Of a stretch of DNA of 48,617 bases, positions 8,339-17,543 are shown piece by piece; within the stretch, counting starts at the first letter, position 1, and each line of letters starts with the position of its first letter. The notes beneath the pieces were generated by a model, which made no database searches, was not told the origin of the DNA, and saw only the letters and a list, made by a program, of their open reading frames with translations. The DNA is taken from assembly GCA_938083135.1 (NCBI GenBank), contig CALLKY010000003.1, positions 1 through 48,617 of the forward strand, written 5' to 3'. The translations under genes were made by a program, and so were the position numbers. The DNA comes from an uncultured Alphaproteobacteria bacterium (lineage in GTDB: Bacteria > Pseudomonadota > Alphaproteobacteria > Bin95).

Positions 8339-9223
8339 ATGCATCAGGATGACATCGATCCACAGGTTTTTGACCTCTATGACGAGTATTGCCATACCGA
8401 CATGCCGCGCCGGGAGTTCCTCTCCAAGGCGGCGGCGCTCACGGTGATTGGCGGTGGTTCTGCCCTTGTGATGGCGCAGGCGCTGCTGCCGCGCTATGCG
8501 GAAGCGCAGGAGGTGTCGTTCACAGATAAACGCATCAAGGCCACATATGTTGATTATGCGTCACCGGGCGGTACGTCTGGCAAGATGCAAGGCTATCTGG
8601 TGAAGCCAGAAGGGCCTGGCCCATTCCCGGCTGTCGTCGTGATCCATGAGAACCGCGGCCTCAACCCTTATATTGAGGATGTTGCCCGTCGGGCCGCCGT
8701 GGATGGTTTCTTGGCTTTGGCACCAGACGGCCTGTACCCAGTTGGTGGCTATCCGGGCAATGATGATGACGGCAAGGCTCTGCAACGGAGCTTGGACCGT
8801 GGCCAGCTCATGACAGACTTATTGAACAGCGCTCAGTATGTGAAAGCGCATCCGCTTTCCACGGGCAAGTTGGGCGCTGTGGGGTTCTGCTTTGGCGGCG
8901 GTGCAGTGAACCATCTCGCAGTTCAAATGGGCGAAGGATTAAACGCAGGCGTTCCGTTCTATGGCGCTGCCGCAAAATCTGAGGATGTTCCAAAGATAAA
9001 GGCAGCCTTGCTTGTTCAATACGCAGAGGATGATGCGCGCGTGAATGCCATGCGGCCTGCCTTTGAAGCAGCATTGAAAGCTAATGGCGTTCAGCACGAA
9101 ATGCAGACATATCCAGATACGCGCCACGGCTTCCACAATTACTCAACGCCCCGTTACAACGAGGCTGCCGCTAAACTCGCCTGGTCACGGACAATCGCGT
9201 TCTTCAAGGAGCATCTGAGCTAA
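8339..9223 (+). CDS. Tat-exported dienelactone hydrolase family protein
   Basis: A 294-residue alpha/beta hydrolase of the dienelactone hydrolase family. The catalytic triad is C184 in GFCFGGG, an aspartate at 231/232 in AEDDARVN, and H263 in DTRHGFHN. The HENRGLNPYIED block is also typical. Near the N-terminus, RREFLSKAAALTVIGGG (residues 24-40) is a twin-arginine signal with a hydrophobic stretch and an alanine-rich cleavage region, so the mature enzyme should act in the periplasm. The start at 8339 has an AGGGAGACGG ribosome site; the frame extends upstream to 8261 without support. It may open lactones or esters, possibly those made by a BVMO. It precedes the RND pump genes by 105 nt. Confidence 0.9.
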   Translation: MHQDDIDPQVFDLYDEYCHTDMPRREFLSKAAALTVIGGGSALVMAQALLPRYAEAQEVSFTDKRIKATYVDYASPGGTSGKMQGYLVKPEGPGPFPAVVVIHENRGLNPYIEDVARRAAVDGFLALAPDGLYPVGGYPGNDDDGKALQRSLDRGQLMTDLLNSAQYVKAHPLSTGKLGAVGFCFGGGAVNHLAVQMGEGLNAGVPFYGAAAKSEDVPKIKAALLVQYAEDDARVNAMRPAFEAALKANGVQHEMQTYPDTRHGFHNYSTPRYNEAAAKLAWSRTIAFFKEHLS

Positions 9224-9328
9224 CGCAACACAGCGATTTGCACGGACGGCTTATTATTTCGCTGCCGTATCGGTGCGCTCGCCCTATACTGCGGTTGAGC
9301 CCTTAGCCCGTGTGAAAAAGGTGTGCCT

Positions 9329-10423
9329 TTGGCCAGCCGGATATCGATGTGGAAGCAATGCGCTATTGCAGCGGTGATCATCGCTGTCGGTGTCGGTGTG
9401 TGGACGCAGTTTGGTCCCGCCTCGTCGGCTACGGGCTCTGCCATTGAGCAGCCGGATCGTAAAAAGAAGAAACGGCCCAGGCAGGCACCGGTGATTGTTG
9501 CAGCGGTTGAAACGGCAGCGGATAATCTGACGGTCGAGGTGGTTGGTACCGGTCGGGCTAAGCGGTCTGTTGTTCTGCGTTCAGAGACAGATGGCAAAAT
9601 CGCGAAGCTCGCCCTAGCACCTGGCAAGCGATTTTCTGGAGGCGATGTGCTTGTCCAGCTAGCTTCCAGGGAAGCGGTGCTGGCGGTCAATCTGTCGAAA
9701 GCGCGGCTGGCGGAGGCTGTGCGGAGCCGTGACAGATTCACAAAGCTACAGCGGCGCGGGAATGTCGCGGCGGCAAGGCTAGACGAAGCGCGGACGGCTG
9801 CTGAAGTGGCTCGCTTGGAGCTGGCGCAAGCGCGTCAAAGGCTCACAACCCGCTCAATTCGCGCGCCCTTCGATGGTGTCGCTGGCCTGACTGAGGTCGA
9901 GGTCGGTGCTTGGGTCGATACCGGTATTGCTATCGCCCGCTATGATGACCGTAGCGCCATCGTCGTGGAGTTTGATCTGCCGGAGGCGCTGCTTGAACGC
10001 GTAAGCCTTGGCATGCCGCTCGCTGTCACCACGCCCTCTGCCGCGCGCCAATCTTTCACCGGGATGGTTGCTGCAGTGGATAACCGCGTTGATGCCGTGA
10101 GCCGGAGTATCCGCGTGCGTGCTGAAGTGCCGAACCCGGATGACCAATTGCGCCCCGGTGCCTCGTACATTGTCCGCTTGAATTTCCCTGGAAAAACCTA
10201 CGCGCGCACGCCGGAACTGGCAGTCCAGTATTCCAGAAGCTCACTGCACGTTTGGCGTGTCGCTGATGATAAAGTTGAACGGGTCCCAGTCCGCTTAGTC
10301 CGACGGTTGGATGGTGCGGTGCTGGTGGACGGCGATTTGGCAGCGGGCGATCTGGTCGTGATTGAGGGCACACAGCGGCTACGCCCAGGTGTTGCTGTGC
10401 AAGTGCTTGGGGGTGCACGGTGA
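9329..10423 (+). CDS. RND efflux periplasmic adaptor (membrane fusion protein)
   Basis: A membrane-fusion protein of about 364 residues linking an inner-membrane RND pump to an outer-membrane channel. It has an N-terminal membrane anchor (AAVIIAVGVGVWTQF), a lipoyl/barrel-sandwich domain (SETDGKIAKLALAPGKRFSGG), an alpha-helical hairpin rich in A/R/E, the returning IRAPFDGVAGL segment, a beta-barrel domain and a C-terminal membrane-proximal domain. Start choice: TTG at 9329 has AAAAAGG seven nt upstream; GTG at 9323 is too close to that site, and ATG 9347 is a further option. The 3' end overlaps the pump gene by 4 nt (GTGA), so the two are translationally coupled. Confidence 0.87.
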   Translation: MASRISMWKQCAIAAVIIAVGVGVWTQFGPASSATGSAIEQPDRKKKKRPRQAPVIVAAVETAADNLTVEVVGTGRAKRSVVLRSETDGKIAKLALAPGKRFSGGDVLVQLASREAVLAVNLSKARLAEAVRSRDRFTKLQRRGNVAAARLDEARTAAEVARLELAQARQRLTTRSIRAPFDGVAGLTEVEVGAWVDTGIAIARYDDRSAIVVEFDLPEALLERVSLGMPLAVTTPSAARQSFTGMVAAVDNRVDAVSRSIRVRAEVPNPDDQLRPGASYIVRLNFPGKTYARTPELAVQYSRSSLHVWRVADDKVERVPVRLVRRLDGAVLVDGDLAAGDLVVIEGTQRLRPGVAVQVLGGAR

Positions 10424-13400
10424 GTGGCGCAGATTCTGGCGGCCTTCCTGGCCTAAGCGTCCGCCGTCCATTCCTGGCAGGTGTGATGAACCTGCTGATT
10501 ATCATCGCGGGCGTTGCGGCCCTGTTCGGCATCGAAGTGCGTGAGCTGCCGGATATCGACCGGCCAATCGTAACGGTGCGCGCTAACTACCCTGGCGCGT
10601 CGCCAACGACAGTTGATGCAGAAGTCACCTCCCTGGTGGAGGGCGCGGTCGCCCGCGTCGCTGGTGTGGTGGCAGTGCGTTCATCCTCGGAGGAGGGCAA
10701 TTTCCGGATGCGGGCGGAATTCCGCGCGGATCGGGAACTGGCTGACGCCGCAAATGACGTGCGTGAGGCTGTCAGCCGCGTGCTGTCGCAACTGCCAGAC
10801 GGTGTCGAAGACCTGTTCGTCGTGAAGGCCGAGCAGGATGCACGGCCGATCATGAATATCGCTGTATGGAGTGATACTGACCCGATAGATGTTCTCACCC
10901 GGCGCGCTGATGATGAAATCATCCCAGAACTGACCGCCGTTGATGGTGTGGCAGATGTGGTTGTTTTCGGTGCCCGTGAACGGGTGCTACGTGTGGAAGT
11001 CTCACCTGCGCGACTGGCGGCATATGGCTTGTCTGTCGGCGAAGTGGCGGATGTGCTTTCGGCAGCCCAATTCGATGTGCCAGTAGGCAGCTTTTCTGCT
11101 GGGCAGATCGAAGTCCTGGTCCGTGCAGATGCTACGGTCGCTGATCCGGCGCGGATTGAAGCCTTGATGATCCGTGACCCCGTGCGGTTGGGCGATCTTG
11201 CTAGCGTCTATTTTGGCTTGGCCACACCGGAAAGTGTTGCGCGGCTGGATGGGCGTCTGGTCCTGAACCTTGGCATTATTCGCCAAGCGCAATCGAATAC
11301 CGTCGGCATTTCAACAGATGTGCAGAAGGCGTTGACGCAACTGGAGCAACGCTTTCCAGACTTGAAGTTTGAACTGACAAGCGATGACGCTGATTTCATC
11401 CGAGGCGCCATCAAGGAGGTGCTGACGTCTCTGGCGCTGGCTTTGATCATCGTCGTCTGTGTGATCTGGCTGTTTATGGGGCGGCTGACGGCGGCTTTGG
11501 TACCGGCTACAGCAATCCCAATTGCCTTGATGGGCTCCGTCGCTGCGATCTGGCTGATCGGATATTCCGTCAATTTGGTTACATTGTTGGCGCTTGTCCT
11601 AGCGACAGGTTTGGTGGTCGATGATGCCATTGTCGTAACGGAGAACATTGAGCGGCGGCGCGCTGAAGGCATTGGTGCGCGGGCGGCGTCTGTTATCGGC
11701 GCGCGGCAAGTATTCTTCGCGGTGATCGCAACGACGGTTACGTTGATTGCTGTATTCGTGCCGATCTCATTCTTGCCATCAGACGCTGGCCGTCTATTTG
11801 CGGAGTTCGGCTTTGTCCTGGCCATAACCGTTTCAATATCCTCATTCGTAGCGCTATCCGTTTGTCCGATGTTGGCAGCACGGCTTCCAAGCTTGGGCGG
11901 CGGCAATGGCGGCATTGCGGGACGATTGGGCGGAAGACTACTGCGGGGGTACACATCGATATTGCGACCACTGCTTGCTGTTCCAGTGCTGACGCTCGTG
12001 GGGGCTGCCGTACTGGCAGCTGGTGCCTCACTGGTCTATGGCGAACTTGGTGAGGAACTGACGCCGCCGGAGGACCGTGGGGCGGTCGTCGTCAGGCTTC
12101 AGGGGCCAGATGGTGCAGGCCTCGATTTCACAGACCGGCAGGTCGAGGCCGTTGAGCAGATGTTCAACCCTGCACTGGATTCAGGCGACGCTGAGGGCAT
12201 TTATTCCGTCACGGGTTGGTACGACTTGAACCGCGGATATATCGGCGCGCGCCTGAAGCACTGGGATGAGCGGGAGGTCGGCCAGCGTGAGATCGAGTCT
12301 GGCATCCGGCCAAAGTTGGCGATGCTGGCTGGCGCGCAAGCCAGGGTTAGTTCGGGCAATAGCCTCGGTCTTCGGCGCGGATCAGATGGCGGGATATCGA
12401 TGGCGCTAACGGGGCCTAGCTATCCTGCCATTGCCGAAGCGGCGGACGCATTTGCACTGGAACTCGCTAACCTGCCCGGCCTTTCTGGTGTTCGCGTGCA
12501 GTACCAGGCGACCCAACCGCAACTCTCCATCACCATTGACCGGGCGCGGGCGGCTGATCTTGGTGTCTCAATGTCAACACTATCCACCACGCTGCGCGCG
12601 CTGATTGACGAAGATGAGATTACCGAAATCACCATCGATGATCAGGCCGTGCCGATCATCCTGCAATCAGCCGCAGGTGCGGTTCGGGACCCGAATGATC
12701 TTCTGAACCTGTATGTACGGTCAGAAGCGGGCCATCTAGCGCCACTTTCGCAGCTTGTGACATTCTCAGAAGCGGGTGTGGCGGCAGAGCTCGATCGCCA
12801 TGGCCAGCGCCGCGCTGTGGAAATTGATGCATCCGTTGCCCTAGATCTGTCGTTGCGAGAGGCGGTCGATACTGTGAGGGCGCTTGCGGGGGAAACCCTA
12901 CCCCCTGGTGTTGGTCTGCTTTTGCTGGGGGAGGCGGCGGCGCTTGATGAAACCTCCAGTGCGTTGATGGTCACATACATTATTGCGCTGGTCGTCGTAT
13001 TTCTGGTGCTTGTGGCGCAGTTCGAGAGTTTGACCAGTGCCGCCGTGGTTATGGTCACTGTGCCGTTTGGTGTCTGTGCTGCGATCTATGCGCTTTGGCT
13101 GACGGATACGACAATCAACATTTACAGCCAGATCGGCGTGATCATGCTGATTGGAATCATGGCTAAGAATGGCATTCTGTTGGTCGAATTTGCAGACCAA
13201 CTTCGGGATAAAGGTCTGTCGGCAGGGGAGGCGGCATTGCAGGCGGCGACAGAACGCCTGCGCCCCATCGCCATGACGCTTGCCTCCACCGTGCTTGCAG
13301 GTTTGCCGCTGATTGTGGGCAGCGGGCCGGGGGCAGAGGCACGGGCGGCCATCGGCTGGGTCGTCTTTGGCGGTCTTGGCATTGCGGCTGTATTCACGCT

Positions 13401-13518
13401 GTTTTTGACACCCGCTGCATACGCCTTGATCGCAGGCCTCACCCGCAGTCGGGCATCTGCAGGTGTAGCACTGGAGGCTGAACTGGCCGACGCGAATAGC
13501 CGCGTGATTGCCAAATAG
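10420..13518 (+). CDS. RND efflux pump permease (AcrB/MexB-like superfamily)
   Basis: A 1032-residue resistance-nodulation-division transporter that exports compounds using the proton gradient. It opens with a GTG start and LSVRRPFLAGVMNLLIIIAG, the first membrane helix. It has two large periplasmic loops, and the TM4 region carries GLVVDDAIVVTENIERR, the acidic proton-relay signature. The second half repeats the fold, with GIMAKNGILLVEFADQLR. About 12 membrane helices are expected. Length is normal. The upstream adaptor overlaps by 4 nt; no outer-membrane factor gene is present in the window, so the pump must borrow a TolC-like channel encoded elsewhere. It probably exports hydrophobic substrates or toxic intermediates of the catabolic genes around it. 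Confidence 0.93.
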   Translation: MSGADSGGLPGLSVRRPFLAGVMNLLIIIAGVAALFGIEVRELPDIDRPIVTVRANYPGASPTTVDAEVTSLVEGAVARVAGVVAVRSSSEEGNFRMRAEFRADRELADAANDVREAVSRVLSQLPDGVEDLFVVKAEQDARPIMNIAVWSDTDPIDVLTRRADDEIIPELTAVDGVADVVVFGARERVLRVEVSPARLAAYGLSVGEVADVLSAAQFDVPVGSFSAGQIEVLVRADATVADPARIEALMIRDPVRLGDLASVYFGLATPESVARLDGRLVLNLGIIRQAQSNTVGISTDVQKALTQLEQRFPDLKFELTSDDADFIRGAIKEVLTSLALALIIVVCVIWLFMGRLTAALVPATAIPIALMGSVAAIWLIGYSVNLVTLLALVLATGLVVDDAIVVTENIERRRAEGIGARAASVIGARQVFFAVIATTVTLIAVFVPISFLPSDAGRLFAEFGFVLAITVSISSFVALSVCPMLAARLPSLGGGNGGIAGRLGGRLLRGYTSILRPLLAVPVLTLVGAAVLAAGASLVYGELGEELTPPEDRGAVVVRLQGPDGAGLDFTDRQVEAVEQMFNPALDSGDAEGIYSVTGWYDLNRGYIGARLKHWDEREVGQREIESGIRPKLAMLAGAQARVSSGNSLGLRRGSDGGISMALTGPSYPAIAEAADAFALELANLPGLSGVRVQYQATQPQLSITIDRARAADLGVSMSTLSTTLRALIDEDEITEITIDDQAVPIILQSAAGAVRDPNDLLNLYVRSEAGHLAPLSQLVTFSEAGVAAELDRHGQRRAVEIDASVALDLSLREAVDTVRALAGETLPPGVGLLLLGEAAALDETSSALMVTYIIALVVVFLVLVAQFESLTSAAVVMVTVPFGVCAAIYALWLTDTTINIYSQIGVIMLIGIMAKNGILLVEFADQLRDKGLSAGEAALQAATERLRPIAMTLASTVLAGLPLIVGSGPGAEARAAIGWVVFGGLGIAAVFTLFLTPAAYALIAGLTRSRASAGVALEAELADANSRVIAK

Positions 13519-13599
13519 CTAAGGTGTTCGTCCGCTTGCTGCTCCGTTACTATGCAGCGCTAAAGTTAGTATTTTAGGCGAGATATAAGGACGAAGACT

Positions 13600-15003
13600 T
13601 TGGAAGAATTGATTCTTCCCTTCTTGATGTTTGCGACATTGCTGGCGTTGATGCTGACGGGCTATCCGATTGGTGTGATCCTGGGCGGGGTCGCCATTCT
13701 ATTCGGCTTTATCGGCATGGCGTTCGATCTCTTCCAGATGATCGAGTTCTTCAATCTGGTCCCAAGGGTCTGGTATTTCGCGGAGAACCTGCAGCTTATC
13801 GCAGTGCCGCTCCTCATCTTGATGGGCGTATTGTTGGAGCGGTCCAGGCTCGCGCAGGACCTGCTATTGGCGCTTGGTTTGCTGTTGCGCGGTGTTCCGG
13901 GCGGTGCAGCACTTTCCGTCACAATTATGGGCGTTCTGTTCGCGGCGATCACTGGCGTCGTCGGCGCGTCCGTCATTGTGATGACGCTAATAGCGTTCCC
14001 GCCAATGCTGCGGGCCGGATATCATCCACCCCTGGCGCTTGGAACAATTGCAGCGTCGGCCACGCTTGGCATCATGATTCCGCCAAGCATCCTGCTCGTT
14101 TTTCTGTGCGAGATGCTGCAAATTTCATATGGATATCTCTTTGCCGCAGCGATCTATCCGGGGCTCTGCTTGGCTGGGCTATATCTGCTCTATATCGGAA
14201 CCTACGCGTTCTTGAACCCGTCTGCCGCGCCCAAGCTATCGCTTGAGCAGTTCTTGGAGGCGCAGCCGGGCGTGCAGGCAATACAATCCCCGTCGCGGAC
14301 GACGGTTGCGCTGCTTGTCGCGCGCGGCATTGTACCGACAGCTATTTTGATTGCCCTGGTGATGGGGTCCGTTCTCTGTGGGATTTTCACCGTTACGGAA
14401 TCAGCGGCGGTCGGCGTGTTGGGTGCGTTGCTGCTAGCGGCCATCAGAAACCGCATGAATTTGTCCGGACTGCGGGAAAGCTTGACGCGGGCGTCGATGA
14501 CCATCGGCATGGTCGCGGTGTTGTTCATCGGTGCGACCTCGTTCGCCTATGTTTTCCGCATGCTGGGCGGAGAGGAAGCGATCCTAGCCCTCATCAATAT
14601 CGGGGCGTTGGATTCATGGGGCGTATTGATCTTCGTGATCGGTTTGATCTTCCTGATGGGCTTCTTCTTTGACGTTCTTGAGATCCTGCTGATCGCCATG
14701 CCGATCTTCGGCCCCATCGTGGCGCCTCTCGATTTCGGTGTGCATATCGCGCAAGCAGACGTGGTCTACTGGTTCGCAATTCTGGTGGCGATTACGCTGC
14801 AAACATCCTTCCTGACACCGCCGATGGGCCTGTCACTGTTCTACATCAAAGGTGTGGCCCCGGAAGGGATTAGCATGAAGCAGATATCGGTCGGGATCAT
14901 CCCGTTTGTGCTGCTGCAACTGGGGTGTGTGGCTGTTGTGATGTGGCAGCCAGGTCTCGTACTCAGCCTGCCAAAGCTGCTGTTTGAAAGTCAGGTGTTT
15001 TGA
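13600..15003 (+). CDS. TRAP transporter large permease (DctM-like)
   Basis: A 467-residue polytopic membrane protein of the TRAP DctM family, the sodium-driven transport subunit for organic acids and other solutes. Hallmarks are TGYPIGVILGGVA near the start, the GVLFAAITGVVGASVIVM repeat and LGIMIPPSILLVFL. The second half carries LIFLMGFFFDVLEILLIAMPIFGPIV and LTPPMGLSLFYIKG. TTG at 13600 is the start, with AAGGA upstream. The gene comes before, not after, the small permease and overlaps it by 4 nt (TTGA). A periplasmic DctP binding protein is not encoded beside it. Confidence 0.92.
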   Translation: MEELILPFLMFATLLALMLTGYPIGVILGGVAILFGFIGMAFDLFQMIEFFNLVPRVWYFAENLQLIAVPLLILMGVLLERSRLAQDLLLALGLLLRGVPGGAALSVTIMGVLFAAITGVVGASVIVMTLIAFPPMLRAGYHPPLALGTIAASATLGIMIPPSILLVFLCEMLQISYGYLFAAAIYPGLCLAGLYLLYIGTYAFLNPSAAPKLSLEQFLEAQPGVQAIQSPSRTTVALLVARGIVPTAILIALVMGSVLCGIFTVTESAAVGVLGALLLAAIRNRMNLSGLRESLTRASMTIGMVAVLFIGATSFAYVFRMLGGEEAILALINIGALDSWGVLIFVIGLIFLMGFFFDVLEILLIAMPIFGPIVAPLDFGVHIAQADVVYWFAILVAITLQTSFLTPPMGLSLFYIKGVAPEGISMKQISVGIIPFVLLQLGCVAVVMWQPGLVLSLPKLLFESQVF

Positions 15004-15665
15004 GCGAAGACAAGACCAACATGGCACCCGTTGCGGATCATCAGAGAGACCGCTTCGCTCGGACCAGCCTCCGGGTTGCCCATTGGATTGAACGGCCTGC
15101 ATTCTGGCTCGGCGCATCCTCCGCTTGGCTCATGCTGGCGCTTGCTTTGTTGATTGTGTTTGACGCGTTTGGTCGACGCTATATCCGAACCTGGTCTTTT
15201 GTGATTGAGAATGACTGGCACGTCCTGATCAACTCACCGATGTTTCAGGATGCTGAGTGGCATTTGCACACCATCGTGACGTTCTGTGCGCTGGGCTATG
15301 CCCACGCCCGCCACGCCCATGTGCGGCTTGATCTATTCCGCCCGGGCTTCAGGCCGCGTACCAAGCTTTGGATTGAGTGGCTGGGCGGTGTTGTGCTGTT
15401 CATGCCGTTCATGGCGATTTTCTGCTTCTACGCTTACATGTATTTCGATCTTGCCTGGCTCTCCAATGAACAGGCAGGGGATACCAACGGCATCAATCAC
15501 CGCTGGTTCATCAAGTTCTTTATATTCCTTGGGCCGCTAACGCTGCTGATGGCGGGTGCGGCTAGCCTGATCAGACTGACAGTGCGCCTATTCGGCCCCG
15601 AACATCTCCACAGTCAAACAGGCACGGATCACATTACGGCAGAGAACCATTCCGCCTATTCATAA
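15000..15665 (+). CDS. TRAP transporter small permease (DctQ-like)
   Basis: A 221-residue protein with four likely membrane helices, e.g. ASSAWLMLALALLIVFDAF, WHLHTIVTFCALGYAHA, GGVVLFMPFMAIFCFYAYMYF and FIFLGPLTLLMAGAASLI. HARHAHVRLD between helices 2 and 3 is characteristic of DctQ subunits. It would sit with the large permease at 13600-15003 in the inner membrane. The TTG start overlaps the large-permease stop (TTGA); ATG 15021 is the alternative. Its stop is 6 nt before the end of a convergent crotonase gene. Confidence 0.87.
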   Translation: MSEDKTNMAPVADHQRDRFARTSLRVAHWIERPAFWLGASSAWLMLALALLIVFDAFGRRYIRTWSFVIENDWHVLINSPMFQDAEWHLHTIVTFCALGYAHARHAHVRLDLFRPGFRPRTKLWIEWLGGVVLFMPFMAIFCFYAYMYFDLAWLSNEQAGDTNGINHRWFIKFFIFLGPLTLLMAGAASLIRLTVRLFGPEHLHSQTGTDHITAENHSAYS

Positions 15666-15670
15666 GCTGC

Positions 15671-16465
15671 TCAATCAGCCTTTTTCTTATCAAGCGGCAA
15701 TGGGCTTTTGCCGTCCAGGAACGCACTCAGTCGCCCAATTGTTTCAGGCGGTTTCATCATGTTGCTGTTGAGGAACTCCATGAACAGCCCGTCTTCATGG
15801 GACATATCGTTCATGCGCGGCAGAAGGTTGGTGATCTGCCAATTGGTCGTTGGTGTGTTCTCCGCAATTCTCGTGGCCAGCTGCAGCGCCTTGGCTTTTT
15901 CTGTTCCCGCAGGCTCCACATATTGTGCGATGCGGACATTACGGGCCTCTTCCGCGTTCAGGATACGCCCTGTCAGCATCATATCCGTCATAGTCGCGTT
16001 GCCGACGATCCGCTGGACCCACACGGTCCCGCCGCCACCAACGAATATCCCGCGCTGGCCTTCAGGTAGGCCAAATACGGCAGTGTCAGCCGCGACGCGG
16101 ACATGCGCCGCACTCGCAAGTTCCAGCCCACCGCCGATCACGGGGCCATGGAGTGCGGCCACGAAGGGGATCGGTCCGCGGGAAATGAGGTTGAATGTCC
16201 GGTGCCAAAGTGAGCCGATGTAAGGCTTCTGATACGGAGCACCGGGGCGAATACGCTCCGCCAACCATGCCAGATCAAGGCCTGCGGAGAAATTGCGACC
16301 ATGGCCAAATAACACAGCGGCCCTGGCTTCTCCCCCAGCACGGATAGCAGCAGCCGATAGGGCGTTCAGCAGGCCCTCATTGATCGCATTGCGCTTGTCA
16401 GGACGATTCAAGCCGATCAGCGCAACATTGCCCTTAAGCTCATAGGTGATGAGATCATCAGTCAT
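15671..16465 (-). CDS. Enoyl-CoA hydratase/isomerase (crotonase) family protein
   Basis: A 264-residue crotonase-fold enzyme acting on acyl-CoA thioesters. Oxyanion-hole segments are GRNFSAGLDL and GPVIGGGLEL. FGLPEGQRGIFVGGGGTVW retains the glutamate at the usual catalytic position and the glycine loop, consistent with hydratase or isomerase activity. The start at 16465 (MTDDLITYELKG) is preferred; the frame runs upstream to 16582 but would overlap the amidohydrolase gene by 73 nt. The gene lies 44 nt downstream of the amidohydrolase on the same strand, which suggests a two-gene operon. The acyl group handled is not evident. Confidence 0.88.
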   Translation of the reverse strand: MTDDLITYELKGNVALIGLNRPDKRNAINEGLLNALSAAAIRAGGEARAAVLFGHGRNFSAGLDLAWLAERIRPGAPYQKPYIGSLWHRTFNLISRGPIPFVAALHGPVIGGGLELASAAHVRVAADTAVFGLPEGQRGIFVGGGGTVWVQRIVGNATMTDMMLTGRILNAEEARNVRIAQYVEPAGTEKAKALQLATRIAENTPTTNWQITNLLPRMNDMSHEDGLFMEFLNSNMMKPPETIGRLSAFLDGKSPLPLDKKKAD

Positions 16466-16509
16466 ATTCGCTGGATTCCATTTTCTATCGGATAGTAGCC
16501 GCGCCAGAC

Positions 16510-17400
16510 CTAATCGAACCCAAAGAGCGCTTCGGGATTGTCCACCAGGATTTTCTTGCGAACAGCGGGGTCTGGTGCCCAATCGGCAAGTTGGTTCATG
16601 AGCGCGCCGTCATTTGGCATATGGCCGGAAACCCAAGGGTGCGGCCAGTCTGTACCCCAAATTACGCGATCTTCGTTGGCTTCAATGATCGCGCGGGCAT
16701 AGGGTGTGACGTCGCTGTAAGGGGGCTTTTCCTGGGTTGTGATGCGGTAGGAGCCAGAAAGTTTCGTCCAGCATTTGCCATCGCGCATGAGGTCCAGGAA
16801 TTCTTGAAATCCGGGATGCGTTATTGGGTTCGAGGTTTTCATATAGCCGAGATGGCCAACAGATACATCAACCGCCATGGCGTTCATCGTGGCGCGGAGA
16901 TCTTCAAATTCATGCACATGCACCAACAGCTCCAGATGCCAGCCAAGGTGCTTAATGCGATCCGTGAATTTCTGCATCGCCCGAATGTCTTCAAACGGCA
17001 TGCCACCTTTGTCGACCAAGTTAACCCTGACGCCGCGCACCCGTCGTTCATGCAGTGCTTCTAGCTCTGCATCGGTGATGTCTGCGCCGACAGCAGCGAT
17101 GGCCATGAACTTGCCATCCATGCGGTCCACAATGTCCAACATGCAGGAATTATCGGTGCCGTAAACGCTTGGTTGCGTTAGCACGGCCCGCTTGATGCCG
17201 CCGAGGGTGCGATGGAGTGCTAAGTAACGCTCAAGTGGCGCTTCTGGTGGGGTGTATCCGCGCCTCGGTGAGAAATCATAGGTGTCGTCCGGCCCAAAGA
17301 TGTGGGCGTGGCTGTCGATGGCACCTTTAGGCACGTCGAAGCTTGGCGCGATCGGGTCCGGGTCCGGGCCTTGGCATAGCGGGTAGGGGTCTTCGGTCAT
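16510..17400 (-). CDS. Amidohydrolase 2 family protein (LigI-like, metal-dependent hydrolase)
   Basis: A 296-residue TIM-barrel hydrolase of the amidohydrolase superfamily, in the branch that includes 2-pyrone-4,6-dicarboxylate lactonase (LigI) and related lactone hydrolases or decarboxylases. DSHAHIFG (H31, H33) forms the N-terminal metal-type HxH, and D251 in GTDWPHPW is the conserved catalytic aspartate at the end of strand 8. VLTQPSVYGTDN in strand 2 is also shared with LigI-like proteins, which work without strongly bound metal. It may open a lactone or pyrone ring in a degradation route with the adjacent crotonase. Divergently transcribed from the SMP-30 lactonase gene. Confidence 0.83.
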   Translation of the reverse strand: MTEDPYPLCQGPDPDPIAPSFDVPKGAIDSHAHIFGPDDTYDFSPRRGYTPPEAPLERYLALHRTLGGIKRAVLTQPSVYGTDNSCMLDIVDRMDGKFMAIAAVGADITDAELEALHERRVRGVRVNLVDKGGMPFEDIRAMQKFTDRIKHLGWHLELLVHVHEFEDLRATMNAMAVDVSVGHLGYMKTSNPITHPGFQEFLDLMRDGKCWTKLSGSYRITTQEKPPYSDVTPYARAIIEANEDRVIWGTDWPHPWVSGHMPNDGALMNQLADWAPDPAVRKKILVDNPEALFGFD

Positions 17401-17543
17401 TGGGGCCTCGATCAGCGTGCGGGTCTGGAATGGTTCGAGGAAACGTGCCGGACTTTCGCGCGCTGGTCCAGCAGGAAAACGTTTGGCGGTGCTTCTGTCA
17501 TCAGCATAAGCTTTTAGCCAGTGAATACAGAGGGAGTGAGCAG

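Noticed and set aside
11208-11954. 248-codon minus-strand open frame inside the RND pump
   Set aside because: Antisense to transmembrane coding; its serine/threonine/alanine richness is a complement artefact.
15665-15690. Terminator between the TRAP small permease and the crotonase
   Set aside because: Only a 4-bp stem (GCTG/CAGC) precedes the T-run; too weak to call.
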